Counted from the first letter of the stretch, positions 47,664 through 58,766 are shown. The stretch: 64,000 nucleotides of DNA from Lantana camara (GCA_037501455.1 CM074862.1:65069501-65133500); one strand, 5' to 3'. Notes: generated by a model from the letters alone, not told the origin. A program made the numbers and translations.

Positions 47664-49618
47664 TGTTAGGAATAGTGCCCTAAAAGCCGATTGTATATCC
47701 GCTTTGTGCTTTTCCTTATTGTAATCACAGACAATCTTTGAATAAAATAACGAATTGAGGCAACACTTCTTTATATGCTCTTGTTTGGTATGCGTTTACT
47801 TTAGCTGTGCATGTATGAGAACTCCCCTAATCCTGATGACTTTAGGACTCTACCATTTAGGTGAAATGGTTCATGAAACGAGCCCTATATCACATAAGTC
47901 ATGATTAGTAAAATACTCCAAGCCGATGAGTCCTACAGACAGTGGGAGTGTCAACCTGACTCCTCTAAGGCTTGCTTGTGGGATCAGGCCCTTAAGAAGG
48001 ACCACCTTGTTTCATGGAGGTGCAAAGTGTATAGTTGATACGTGCGTGATACTGGGTGCTTACTTTAATAAGTAAGTTCACTTAGGTGCCCCGTGTGAGA
48101 ACATTCCTAAATGGGAAAGGAAGTTTCTATTTCAGGAAATGGAAACTTCCAGATTAGGAAATATCTCACGAGTCATTGATGTGATTAATTGATCCTTAGA
48201 CTTGAGGTTCCTTGTCACTTTATAAGTTACCTCTGTAGTCTCAGGTATAAGCTTTAAAGGGTGTCGTCTTAGACAACTGATTCAAGGCTTGTGCTGGGAC
48301 TGCACAAGTGATTCATGAAAGTGAATGAGAATCAAGAAAGGACCTACACTTGCATTTTCAAGGTGATCTCTTATTGTGTAAGTCATTCATATGCCATATG
48401 GAGTCCTTGGCCAAGGCAGTAGATCAAGACATCAAGAAAAGGGTTTCTTGGATTGAGATCAAATGGATATGAAATGCACTTAGCTTTAAGACCGGATTAT
48501 TAGGGTTCTGATTATTCCCTTACCCTAGATCTTGGTTGAGAGATAGTAAGTAGGAGGATTGTATCTCACATGAATCAATGACTTAAAGGTTCTGTCGAAT
48601 CCGAACATTCCAATTCAGCTAGGGGTTAAACACCTGTTGCTAGACTATGGTCGTTTAATCTGTGGACTGATTAATTAATTAGTGAATTTATTAATTAGGG
48701 TCACTGCTAATTGAATTGAGAACCTAGAGGGTCACACACAACAACTTGGTTACATGAGTTGAGGCTTTAAAATGATTAAACGAGTTAATCGGGCCAAGAG
48801 GGTTCCACACGTGTGAAATCACACGTGTGGCTCACGTGAGTGACACGTGTCACTGTGACACGTGTCACACACGTGTGAATATATATATATTATATACATA
48901 TGTATTAAATAATTAAATGTGTTAATTATTTAATAGACTTTGGTTTAATTTTGAATTAAAAAGAAAGTCTTATTTTGGAGAAAATAATCTAGTTAATTAA
49001 TTACGAATTAATTAATTAGATAAAAATAAGTTATTTATTTTATAATAAATAAAGTATAAAATTATCCAAAAATAGTTTGGATATTTTTAGCTCTCTTAAA
49101 AGTTGACTTGAATTAGAATTCAAAGTCAAAGTTGGAAGATACTTGATGATCAAGTAATAGGAGAGAGAGGAACCAAATCCTTGTCCAACAAGGAATAGGT
49201 TCGGCCGTCCCTCTCCCTTTCCTATATATAGGGGAGCTCATGCTCCCCTTTAGAGCTAATTGGCAATTCTTTTGGTTCATGTGTTGAACACCTTCCTTTC
49301 TCCAAGATCAAATAAACCCTAGGTTAAGCCTAAACACTAACTAGAGAACTAGCATCCTTACTAGTTAGATTGTGATCAAGTTGGTGGACTTTCTCTAGAG
49401 ACTTCAAGTTAGAAGTTTGAAGATTCGAGCTTTACCAAGGAGAGGGGATCAAGCCGCGACAAGAGCGTTCTTGGGTGGCTTGAAACGCTTCAAGAAAGAA
49501 CAAAAGAAAAGTAAGTTTTCTGTCTCTACGAATTTGGTTACACGATTGCGAGTCCAAGGTCCTTTTGTTGGGAAATTTTTTTTAAATTCCGCTGCTTTCT
49601 GATTCGTGTTTTCCAACA
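47664..49618 (+). mobile_element. Copia Y LTR D, right end of the array
   Basis: 1955 bp with the standard ends. It is followed by AGGAG and X LTR that continues past the GTCAACCGTT junction, which shows where the array ends and the host LTR resumes. Confidence 0.95.
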
Positions 49619-50574
49619 AGGAGTTATTATATGAATTCTTGAAGTTTATATTGGAGGCTAGGGTTTATGAATTCATGGAACAATTGGATTATTTGATGTT
49701 AGAAGGATGATCATGTGCTTGTACCTTGAATTTCATGCTTATATCTTGAGAATTATGGAGTTTTATGGTATACATGTTCATGAGAGTTGATCTTGAATTC
49801 TTGGTGAATTAAGCTTGAACTAAGTGTTTATATTAGATTTTATTATACCTTGAGCATATATGCGTATTAACTTCCAGAGTTCTTGCAATTAGAAATGGAT
49901 TCCATGGTATTTTATGAAGGTTTGATGGTATTTCATGCATCCCCTGTTTCTTCCCCTATTTCTGCATCTTCTGCGTAGCGGGAACGACCCTTCCCGTTCC
50001 CTTTGTATTTGGGGAACGGCCGTTCCCATAGTTTGAATCATATGCATGGCGGCGAGGACGGGAATGACCCTTCCCGTTTTGGATCTTAAGCCGGAACGGC
50101 TGTTCCCATCTTCGGGGCACAGTATCGGGAGGCTGGGAACGACCCTTCCCATTTTATGCCAAAACTCCGGAACGGCCGTTCCCAGGGCTCTGGAAGGACA
50201 GAAAGTTTCTGCATAAAACATGAATTTGCATTTCCTTTTCTTTACCTCTATTTGGTCCCAATCTGCTATTATATGATCAATATCATGTCATAATATGAAT
50301 ATATTATGCTACATTGTTCATTGCATGCCATCTCGTCACTTGATCATGCCATGTGTTTTATCTGATAGCGTTATCAAGTTATGGTCTAATGAGGGTACAA
50401 ATGTTTCTATTCCTTGCCCAGTATTTTCCAGAACAGAGATCGGGATCAATAAGCGCGTTCATACATTCATGAATCGTCGTGTCAACCGTTAGCAAGCAAG
50501 TCAGGTCATGCAAGGCCATGTACGTACCGTGGTTATCGTGTTATTTTCAGGATCATGCAAAGCAATGCCGGCAC

Positions 50575-50850
50575 CGTGTTATCGTGATCATCTTGTTTAT
50601 CGTGTCATCGTGACTATCGTGTTATCATGTAACGCTCGTCAGTCGTAGGAGCTAAGTGCTATGCGGGGCAGCGTGCTACGCACATGGGAGCCACCTCTTG
50701 AACCTGCGGGGCAAAGTGCTACATGTGCCGGAGCCACCTCCTGAACCCGTAGGAGCCACCTCTAGAATCCTGACGCTACGAGTATCGTGTTATCGTGTTA
50801 TCGTGAATGGTGAAGGCTCGCTACCTTCCCATTATCGTGTTATCGTGATT
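50575..50850. repeat. TATCGTG-rich repeat
   Basis: Many copies of TATCGTG and GTTATCGTG in irregular spacing, interrupted at 50640-50760 by three related GGAGCCACCTC segments. The X-type LTR at 56050-56155 has a smaller set of the same words. Confidence 0.8.
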
Positions 50851-50940
50851 GGAGTGATGGAGGGATTGGAGTGATGGAGTGATGGAGGGATTGGAGTGAT
50901 GGTGTTTATTGGTGTAATAGGGTTCATGGGAGTGATGGAG
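50846..50940. repeat. GGAGTGATGGAG tandem repeat
   Basis: About five copies of ATTGGAGTGATGGAG or shorter forms in tandem, inside the X LTR. Confidence 0.85.
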
Positions 50941-51344
50941 TTATTCGGGAAATCATTATACATGTCGTGTTCTTGCAGGTACATTCTAGGCGGGAATCGA
51001 GCTGAGTCGAGTCCTTGCATTCGAGCTCCGCAAGGTGTATTTGTTTATTTATTTTATCATTTCCAAGGTATTATTGTCAAGACTACTTGTTATGTATTTA
51101 GGAGATGATAATGTATTGATAGGTAAAATCCAATTGTAAATTACTTGATAAATGATCGATAGTATAGCATGCTTCCGCTTTGTTCTGTTACATGTATGTG
51201 TTAATCTCGTCTAGCTTGTTGTTTTATTTGCATTGTCACCCATTCGCTATAGGTTGGTTCGTGTACGGAGTACCCGTTTCGTATGTGGATTGACCTATAG
51301 TGCGGGGGTGTGGCATCCTTACAAATTGGGGTGCTAGAGGGAGA

Positions 51345-51962
51345 GAATGGATCGGTTACTTGGGGTTAAGGGGCTGAAATGGATGGTTAACTCAAGTATA
51401 ACTCAAAGCATAAATCATGGTTAAGGCTTAGTTGGGTTTTAAGTGGGGTCCACTAGTTTATATTAGGTCAAAAGGTAGCTTTCAAGCGTAAGGGGCTCGT
51501 TACGGGTGAAATTCGAGGGTCTTAATGAACTTAGAAAAATGTGATGCTTGTCCCATTAAACCCGAATCGTCGAAACGAGTTCAACGGAGGTGACGGAATT
51601 CGAATCCGAATTCCCGATCTCAAAATACGCATCCCGGAACCCAAGGTGCGCTAAATGCTCTTTAGCCTCCTTTAGGTCCTGTCTCCAAAACAAACCAAAA
51701 AGGCATTCAAAGCAAATACCAAAACATACAACGAGCACATAATCGAGTCCATGAAGCATATAATTAACACATATCACGAATTCACAAAAAAATCAGAATT
51801 AAATACGGAACCAAAACGAGAAAAATACAAAGGAAAGGAAAGTTAAACGTTTAAGCAGTTAAATCCACGTTAGAAATTAAATATCACATAATCACTTAAA
51901 GGAATAATTAAATAGCGCACATAATAGGTTACCTAAAAAGTCTGATCAGTCGGGATGTTACA
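51345..51962 (-). mobile_element. Truncated minus-strand LTR fragment
   Basis: The right end reads CGGGATGTTACA, a typical LTR terminus, so on the minus strand it starts TGTAACATCCCG. The middle (about 51585-51665) matches, in reverse, the solo LTR at 61145-61215, with GGGTTCCGGGA and GAGATCGGGAATT in common. The left end is not defined and only the first part of the LTR is present. No gene. Confidence 0.6.
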
Positions 51963-52721
51963 TGTCTATCTTTCAGCTTAACATACACACAAGGTATGAA
52001 AGACATGCCAAGAACGAGCCGCTAGAGATCAGACCATCCAGTCGTGTTACAAAGTTACCAACTTCAAACTTTCTTGCTACGGTGAAAGGTACACAAACAT
52101 CCTTGGCATATGCATACATGCAACATTAATTCAAACAATTACATGATGTTATGTGCTTTGACCGCCTATTGTATTAACTGCTTTTGTATGAATAATACTC
52201 GATGTATTTGATATTTCTTACATGTTCCTTATGTGGCATTTGCGTGATTGTTTATTTAATTGTTCTCCTGGGTTATTGTGTCTGTTGTTTGAGACACAGG
52301 GTTCTCTTGTTGTTTGTTCGAGAGACAGGGTGTTGTCATAGTTTATTTGAGAGACGGGGTCTTGTTGTGTGAGAGACGGGGATTCTCTCATTTGTTTCTT
52401 ACTACCTATTTAGGTTGCCACTGGAGGCAGCTTAGATTTTCGAGTGTTTAGGTTTCGGTGAGTTAAGGGTCATGACTTAGCAGCAAGCTTCACGGAATGC
52501 CTACAAAGATTCTTGACATTTCTTGGAAACAATTTGAGTGTCCAAACATTGAACAGTGGTCGTAGTGCAATTGAAGACCCCTTGTTGCTTGAAGATCTAT
52601 TCCGAACTAATTCCTGATGGGGAGTTGCTAACCCGCGTGGAATGAACACGTGAAAGCTTGCTTAGAGTCCAGAACTCGAGGTAGTGGACCTGGGGACCAG
52701 GTCCTCTTAAGGGGGAGAGGT
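51963..52721 (+). mobile_element. 3' internal region of an X-type gypsy element
   Basis: Non-coding sequence ending in a polypurine tract (52708-52721, TAAGGGGGAGAGGT) right before an LTR. It has the same CTGGGGACCAGGTCC block before the tract as N1. At 52287-52390 it has four GAGAGACGGGG-type inverted repeats that match the N1 3' hairpin array. No gag or pol is found to its left, so the element is internally deleted. Confidence 0.7.
52287..52390 (+). repeat. Hairpin repeats, four copies, before the X polypurine tract
   Basis: GAGACACAGGGTTCTCTTG, GAGAGACAGGGTGTTGTC, GAGAGACGGGGTCTTG and GAGAGACGGGGATTCTCTC. The motif and position match the 11-copy N1 array, in the same sense relative to transcription. 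Confidence 0.8.
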
Positions 52722-54476
52722 TGTGACGCCCCGTATTTCCAGACAAGTCAGGTATGACGTTACGAGTGAGGTCCGGTCGAGTGTTAAGTGTTTATTTATG
52801 TTTTAACTGTTAGTTGTGTATTTAATTTGTTTAATTGTGTGAATAAATTTGCTATTTCATACTTTAATTGTTTAATTATCCTTAATTGCATTTTTATGTA
52901 AATATATGTACTTAATTGAAATATATGTTTTGTACCTATTTGACTATTAAGTGAAATTGTGTGGGCCAATTTCTATTTATTAAAAGTTAGGGTTCTTTAT
53001 TTAATTATGAAATTTTAATTGGACTTGTTAATCTCTTCTTTAAAATCTTGGGGTTACTTTTATAATTTTGAAATCTTTAATTTGGCCTCAATTGATCTTG
53101 TTTAAAATTTGTGAACTTGATTGCATAACTTTATTAATTGAGGGGCTTGATTGTAATTTCGGAAGATGGGAAGCCTTTATCAACCGTAACCCTAGCCTTC
53201 TTCTTCATTTCCTCCTCTCATTTCACTCAGCCGCGCAGCAGCCTTCTCCTCCTTCAGAATCGCCACCACCGCTGCTCCGTCGCCATCCACACCCGCGGCA
53301 ACTAGCCTAAATCCGGCCTCTACCACCACCTCCAGTCATCTTCACCAACACCAACCACCACAGAACTGCAGCCACCATCCCTCCTCTCTCTTTTCTCTCG
53401 CCACCATCACCCACCGTCTCCACGCTGATCAACCACCACAGCCTGGATCGCTGCCATTCCCAGCCTTCCCGTCAACCACGTGCCGACCGTCAAGCACCCG
53501 CTGTTATCTCTCTAATTCAGCAAACCCGGAATCGAAAGGGGGCAGAAAGCCACCACCGCTGAACCATCAATCGGCCATCTCCCTTATCTCCGTCCATCCG
53601 CGACCGGATTTCCCCTCTCAGCCACCAGAACTCCCGTCCCTTCAACTCCAGCAGCCTTCACCATTGCCTCATCTCCTGGTGTGATCAATTTCAGTCACCG
53701 CACATCTAATTCCATTCAACCCAACTTCGACCAACACCTCCAGCTATAGCAACATTCAATATCCAATTTCTGTTGTAACTCTTTGAATTGTAAACCCGTA
53801 TTCCCAAACTTTCGAGCATTTTATGATTTTATTTTATTTGATGCCAATTGTTAAATTGTAATTGATTCCCGAATTGGCTGCAGAAATTAAAATAAATTGT
53901 TTGTTTACCATATGTAAATATTTATAGGTTATCCTCAAATTTAATTGTCATTTTGATTTACAAAATCTGATTTTTTATTCTTTGGATTTTGTGGTAATAA
54001 TATGAATAGTGTACGATACAATTTTTAAGCTTTGGAAGTTTGTAAATTATAAACTTATAAAATCGTGTATGGTACAAGCTGAGGACTTTCAGTTATGTCA
54101 TGCTCATTTGGGGGAGAGTTAATAAAGATTTAATTATTGTGATATATGCACAAATGAGATATAATTGGCATTAGTGATGGTAATGTGTTAACGAAATTCT
54201 CTATATTGTGTTTAGTGGATCGTGGGAGTAAATGTGCTTTTGATATTAAAAAAAAAATGTCTAAAGGGGTCCTTGATACTGTATTTAACTTGTTTGAATA
54301 TAAGATTACTTATTAAATTAAAACTTGGTTGGTGTGTGTGAGTCAGGAACGCACGACACGTGTGATTTTACGAGAGTTAGTATTTATTTAATCCTTTAGT
54401 TTATTAAATTCCTACATTTTATGATAAATTATATAAATTATATTTCAATATGATTATGTGAAATATGTATCAATTT

Positions 54477-54764
54477 GGGGGCAATTTTTGAAAACTCCCC
54501 ATGAGTTTGAAAACTTCCTTTTAACTACCCATTTTCAAATACATCATTTGGGGTTTTAGATACAGGATTCTTGGATTTAGATACGCAATTCTGGGATTTA
54601 GATACGCGATTCTGGGATTTAGATACATGATTTTTTCCTTGTATTTCAAATACATCATTTGGGGTTTTAGATACGTGATTCTTGAGTTTTAATACATCAT
54701 TTTTGAAAATGGGGAGCTAAAAGGAATTGGACTTATCATTTGGGGAGTTTTCGGGAATTCCCCG
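54477..54764. mobile_element. MITE with 21-bp internal repeats
   Basis: A 288-bp insertion in the X LTR, absent from the matching position at about 20610. It is flanked by ATCAATTT at 54469-54476 and 54765-54772; with the next G the duplication would be 9 bp. Terminal inverted repeats of about 24 bp share GGGG-AATT and GAAAACTCCCCA. Inside are about four copies of a 21-bp unit like GATTTAGATACGCGATTCTGG (54552-54635). An 8-bp duplication suggests hAT type, a 9-bp one Mutator type. It encodes nothing. Confidence 0.8.
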
Positions 54765-55374
54765 ATCAATTTGAGCATTATGGCATGAATTGGATTCATT
54801 TGTTACATGAATTAATTGCCAAACATGATCTAAGTGCTTAATTGTCCTTAATTGTCACCTATTTAAATGTGAGGACTTAATCGCATAAACAATTCGTGGA
54901 CCAAAGTGAATAAGATGGTAGGAATAGAACTCAATTGCATGACTTATATAAGTGAGGGACTTAATTACAATTTACATCATTTCATTAAAATCAAGGCATG
55001 AATTACGTGATATATGCTTCCTTAATCTTCTTCCACCTTCATTTTCATTTCAAGTCATACAACCATCCTCATCTCTCTCTCGATCAAACCTTCCACAAGA
55101 AGAATGATTAGGAGGTTTAAACTTGAATTAGTGCTTGAATTCTTGAAATCATGGAAGGATATGGCGTGAGTTGATATATGAGGAAAGTTAGTGATTATGA
55201 TGATTAAGGCATAATTTGTATGTTTATATTGGGCTTTATTATTCCTAAAGCATGCATATAAGTTTCTTTCTATAGATTATAGCATTAAGAGTTGAATTAT
55301 GAGTGTTTGATGCATTTTAGGTTTTGGTTCGTGTTCCCCTGTTCTTCTGCTCTGTTTTCTGCATCTTCTGTAAA

Positions 55375-55580
55375 ACGGGAATGACCCTTCCCGTTCCCTT
55401 TTTAATTGGGGAACGACCGTTCCCATATATTTGAAAAATGTGCAGGGCGGGGAGAACGGGAACGACCGTTCCCATTTTGGCTTACAACCGGAACGCCATT
55501 CCCACCTTCGGGGAGCCACTTCGGGTAGCTGGGAACGGCCCTTCCCATTTTGAACTAAGGGCCGAAACGGCCGTTCCCAG
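55375..55580. repeat. Palindrome cluster GGGAACGGCCGTTCCC in the X LTR
   Basis: About six inverted repeats, including ACGGGAATGACCCTTCCCGT, GGGGAACGACCGTTCCC, GGGAACGACCGTTCCC, GGGAACGGCCCTTCCC and CGAAACGGCCGTTCCC. The captured copies at 23395-23605, 32275-32480, 41105-41310 and 49980-50185 have matching sets. Confidence 0.85.
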
Positions 55581-56157
55581 ACCCCTGGAGAGGCAGTAAA
55601 GTTTCTGCATAAAATGTGAAATTTCATTCCTTTTCCTTTACCTTTAATTAACCCCAACATGCTATTATATGATCAATTACATGTCATAATATGAATATAT
55701 CATGCTACATTCGTGAATGCATGTCATCTCGTTGTATAGTTAAGCCGTGCATCCTATTTGGTAACATTGATGAGTTATGGTCTCGCAAGTACACCATGTC
55801 CTGTTTCTTCTCCAGTTACTCTCCCGGGGAGGAGATTGTGGTCAGCTGAGCACGTTCACGCATCCATGAGACATCGTGTCGCCTGTCAGGTGAGGTTTAA
55901 TTGCTAGTTACTTAGAACCCGTATAACCTTATGTGACTTTTGGACCAAACGGCATAAATATATATTTACAAGTGCTTCTAAACTCTCAAGTCATGTTCTT
56001 TAAAAGTAAACCGTGTTCATTGAAAGCAAGTTATCTTCCTGAAAGCAAGTCGTGTATCGTGTTACAATCAAGTCGTGTATCGTGTTACAAGCTAGCCATG
56101 TACCGTGTTATCGTGATTGAACCGTGATCGTGTTTGGCGAATTATCGTGTATCGTGT

Positions 56158-56400
56158 ATTGTGGGCCCGAGGGTGAGTGTTTGAGCCAACCGGAAAGCAT
56201 AGGGCTGACGAGTAACTCACACACCTCTCTCAAACCGTGGGGATGCCCCCTGAATCCACCAGGAGGTTTGGTGGAGGAAGGAGTCCCGTACGTGGGAGTC
56301 ATGTTCCCGACGTACAACGTGATATCGTGGGTGGTTCGGGCCTTGCAAACCCACCACCATTGGAGAAAGGAGAATTTCGTGTTATTGATCGTGTGTACTA
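56158..56400 (+). other. Conserved gypsy-LTR block, X copy
   Basis: GGGCCCGAGGG, GAGCCAACCGG, GGGCTGACGAG, then CCACCAGGAGGTTTGGTGG and GGGAGTCATGTTCCCGAC, which itself can form a short hairpin (GGGA / TCCC). Nearly the same words in the same order occur in N1. Confidence 0.6.
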
Positions 56401-56991
56401 TAATGACTTGTGTGATAACCTAATTAAGTGGAAGTGTAATTCTTGTTCACTGTCAAGGTTGGTTGGAGATCGTGCACGCCCCTCGCCAGGGCCACTGATT
56501 GTTATAATAAACGTGATTATCGTGTTAAACTTGATAGTTGTAATCTCGGGCGAGTTCTATGTTATTCTTGCACTTATATTATTTTAGTTACAAAACCTTA
56601 TCCGAGGTTATAACTTGCATGTTATTTGCGCTTATATATATCTATGTCTCTCACTCAGTCTTTCATAGACTGACGCCTCCACCTTTCAGGTTCTTGCAGG
56701 TGCACGCTAGGCGGGAGTCGAGTCATGTCAAGTCCAGTCCATGTAGTCGAGTCAATCACGGTGCATATTGTTTATCGTTGTTTAGAACGGTTATTATAGT
56801 TACTTGTTATTTATATTCGGAGATGATAATGTATTGATATGTAAAGTTAGAACATATTTTATTTTACTTGGCAAACGAGAAATGTCCTGACATGTTTAAT
56901 AATTATATTTGATAGCGAATAGTTTATGCTTCCGCTTTCACTCGTTGCATGTATACATTAATCCTGCCTAGCTTGTCGTTTATTGCATTGT

Positions 56992-57068
56992 CACCCGTTC
57001 GCTATAGGTTAGTTTATGTACGGATTGCCCGTTTCGTATGTGGATTGACCTATAGTGCGGGGGTGTGG
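56992..57068 (+). other. Conserved LTR-terminal stem-loop, X copy
   Basis: CACCCGTTCGCTATAGGT at the left pairs with ACCTATAGTGCGGGGGTG at the right. The inner stem is CTATAGGT / ACCTATAG. The loop contains CCCGTTTCGTATG. Confidence 0.65.
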
Positions 57069-57094
57069 CACCTCCACGTGTAAGAGGTGCTACA

Positions 57095-58358
57095 ATGCAT
57101 GTTCTTCTTGTCTTGTCGCTTGTCAGGTGAGGGTGTTTTCGTTCTAGTTATGTATTAAACCCTAAAACCTGCATGAATGAGTTTGGCCTAAAATCATATT
57201 TATATTTATATAGTTTTCAAGACGGTAATCGAGTAAACTTTTATTGAACTGGACCTACTGTTATTGTTATTTACTGACCCTTCCTGTTTTGGCTAGATAT
57301 TGTACTGAACATCGATTGGGGCCCAGGGTTGAGTGTATTGAGCAATCCAGGGAGGTATCGAGCCGACGGTGATCTCTTGCACTCCCCACATTGTTGAGAT
57401 GAACCCGGAATCCACTAGGAGGTTTATGGAGGATGGAGTCTCGGTCCTTGGGGATTCATGCACCCATTGACCACATTGACTGGATGGCGAGGGCTAGCTA
57501 CCCGAACCATCACTCGGAGGAAGAAGGATGGAACTGATTGTGCACTGTTACTGAATTGATTGTATTGTTACGATTGAAACCTAATAATTGCGTGATCACC
57601 TAATAAGAAGCTTGTCACTGTCACACTGTCGGAGTTTGGTTGGACATTGTGCACGCTCACTCGCCGAGCCACTGATAGCCTAAAATTGTAACTAATTGTA
57701 TAAATTGATAGTTGTAAAGTCCGAGCATTAATTAGTTGACTTATTGCCCATCACGGGAACTAATTTACCCAAAACTTTGCTCGGGATTTACAACTTACAT
57801 GTCCATGTTTCTATATATACATATACCTCCTGCTCACTCAGCCTTCTAGAGACTGACCCTTCCTTCCTCTTTTCTCCAGCTTCTTTAGAGGTTGTTGCTA
57901 GGCGAAGGTGAGTCGTCATGTCCTTGTTCGAGTCCTGCACTTGTACACTCACTGCATATTGTATTTATTTAGTGTATTGGTTTATTTATTGGGCCGGTGC
58001 ACCATTTATTGAATTGATTTGATTCGGGACAGGTTAGGACAGGATTCCGGATTTAGTTGAACCCGGTTTAATGATTATTGTGTTGTATCGATTCGGGACA
58101 GGTTGATTGAATTAGTTGAACCCGTATTTAAATTCTTGTTAGAATTGCGTTTACTTTGTTGCTAGTGAATGAATAACTTCCTTGCTTCTGCATTTTAGTT
58201 ACTGTTGGTTGTTCCAAGGTTAGATTCCGCCTAGTCAGGACAGTCTTTTTCTTGTCTTCCGTTCGCTGTGAGTTTGGTTTTTGTATGGATTAGCCCATTT
58301 CATATGTGGACCGAACTCATAGTGCGGGGGATGTGGTGCCCTCGTTTCGGGTGCTACA
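57095..58358 (+). mobile_element. Right part of another gypsy-type LTR (W)
   Basis: Resembles the 3' third of the X LTR: CTTGTCAGGTGAGG, a GGGGCCCAGGG block with GGAATCCACTAGGAGG (57318-57535), CTCACTCGCCGAGCCACT, and a terminal stem-loop (58258-58335) with stem GAGTTTGGT / ACCGAACTC. It ends GGGTGCTACA. The left part is missing because the X element interrupts it. No gene. Confidence 0.65.
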
Positions 58359-58766
58359 CGACGAAAAGTTTTTCGAGGCTTCTTTGGCGTGGATTTCTGC
58401 CTTCGCCAAATTTGGTTTTGAAGGGATATTTAATTATGCTTTTTCTCTTCTCGTTTCTTGTTTCTTTCTTTACACATATTATACCACTAGCACTCTCCCT
58501 GGCATGATTTGAATCTAGGACTGGTGTGGATCATTACTCTAGAGGAGACCTATAATGGAATCTAGTAGAAAGAATCTTTTGAGGGATGGGGTTGCCATTA
58601 CCGCATGAAACGCGTTTGAGGGGAGCTCAAAATGTGTCAAGAAAGCGTCGATTCTTGTAAGTTCTTGAATCCCTAAGATTTGAAAATAGAAATTGCAAGT
58701 CACGATCTTACTTTTGGGAAAAAATTTTAAATTCCACTGTGTTCTTTTTCGTGTTCTTCCCAATAG
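58359..58766 (+). mobile_element. Probable decayed copia LTR end
   Basis: The last 60 bp (TTTTGGGAAAAAATTTTAAA, then CACTGTGTTC and GTGTTCTTCCCAATA) closely follow the end of the Y LTR (GTTGGGAAAATTTTTTTAAA...GTGTTTTCCAACA). A TTGTAAGTTC word also sits at a matching distance upstream. The rest is too diverged to align by eye and its left limit is uncertain. No gene. Confidence 0.45.

Larger units (their letters stand above)
21078..49618 (+). mobile_element. Head-to-tail Ty1/copia array (Y): four LTRs, three internal regions
   Basis: LTRs at 21078, 29955, 38777 and 47664 (1955-1968 bp each) alternate with gag-pol units starting at 26018, 34841 and 43727, giving a period near 8.9 kb. Units are almost identical and all in the same orientation, and neighbouring units share one LTR. 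Left flank ATGAG, right flank AGGAG, so the whole array occupies one original insertion site. After each LTR comes the same 872-bp segment of X LTR and no tRNA-Met primer site. This is best explained by unequal recombination at one locus and not by independent insertions. Confidence 0.92.
49619..51338 (+). mobile_element. Right piece of the family X LTR that hosts the copia array
   Basis: Continues 20495-21077 after the array and matches 55110-57094 of the complete X-type LTR at roughly 75-80 percent by eye. It contains the GGAACGGCCGTTCCC-type palindromes (about 49980-50180) and the terminal stem-loop (51237-51311). It ends at about GGGGTGCTAGA, where CTACA is expected. No primer binding site follows. 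No gene is seen. Confidence 0.75.
52722..57094 (+). mobile_element. Complete family X LTR (3' LTR position)
   Basis: Starts TGTGACGCCCC directly after a polypurine tract and ends GAGGTGCTACA. Length is 4373 bp including a 288-bp MITE. A CT-rich part at 53160-53740 gives spurious Pro/Ser ORFs. Internal landmarks are the palindromes at 55375-55580, the conserved block at 56158-56400 and the terminal stem-loop at 56992-57068. It matches the split X LTR at 20495-21077 plus 49619-51338 only at roughly 75-80 percent, so the two need not belong to one insertion. Confidence 0.8.

Noticed and set aside
51339..52721. Complete X element between the split X LTR (left) and the LTR at 52722 (right)
   Set aside because: The two LTRs differ by roughly 20-25 percent, no primer binding site follows 51338, and a foreign LTR fragment lies between. 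A very old single element cannot be excluded, but I do not claim it.
53068..53700. Possible host gene start (Ser/Pro/Leu-rich ORF) in the X LTR
   Set aside because: CT-rich sequence without domain or splice pattern, inside an LTR with clear ends.
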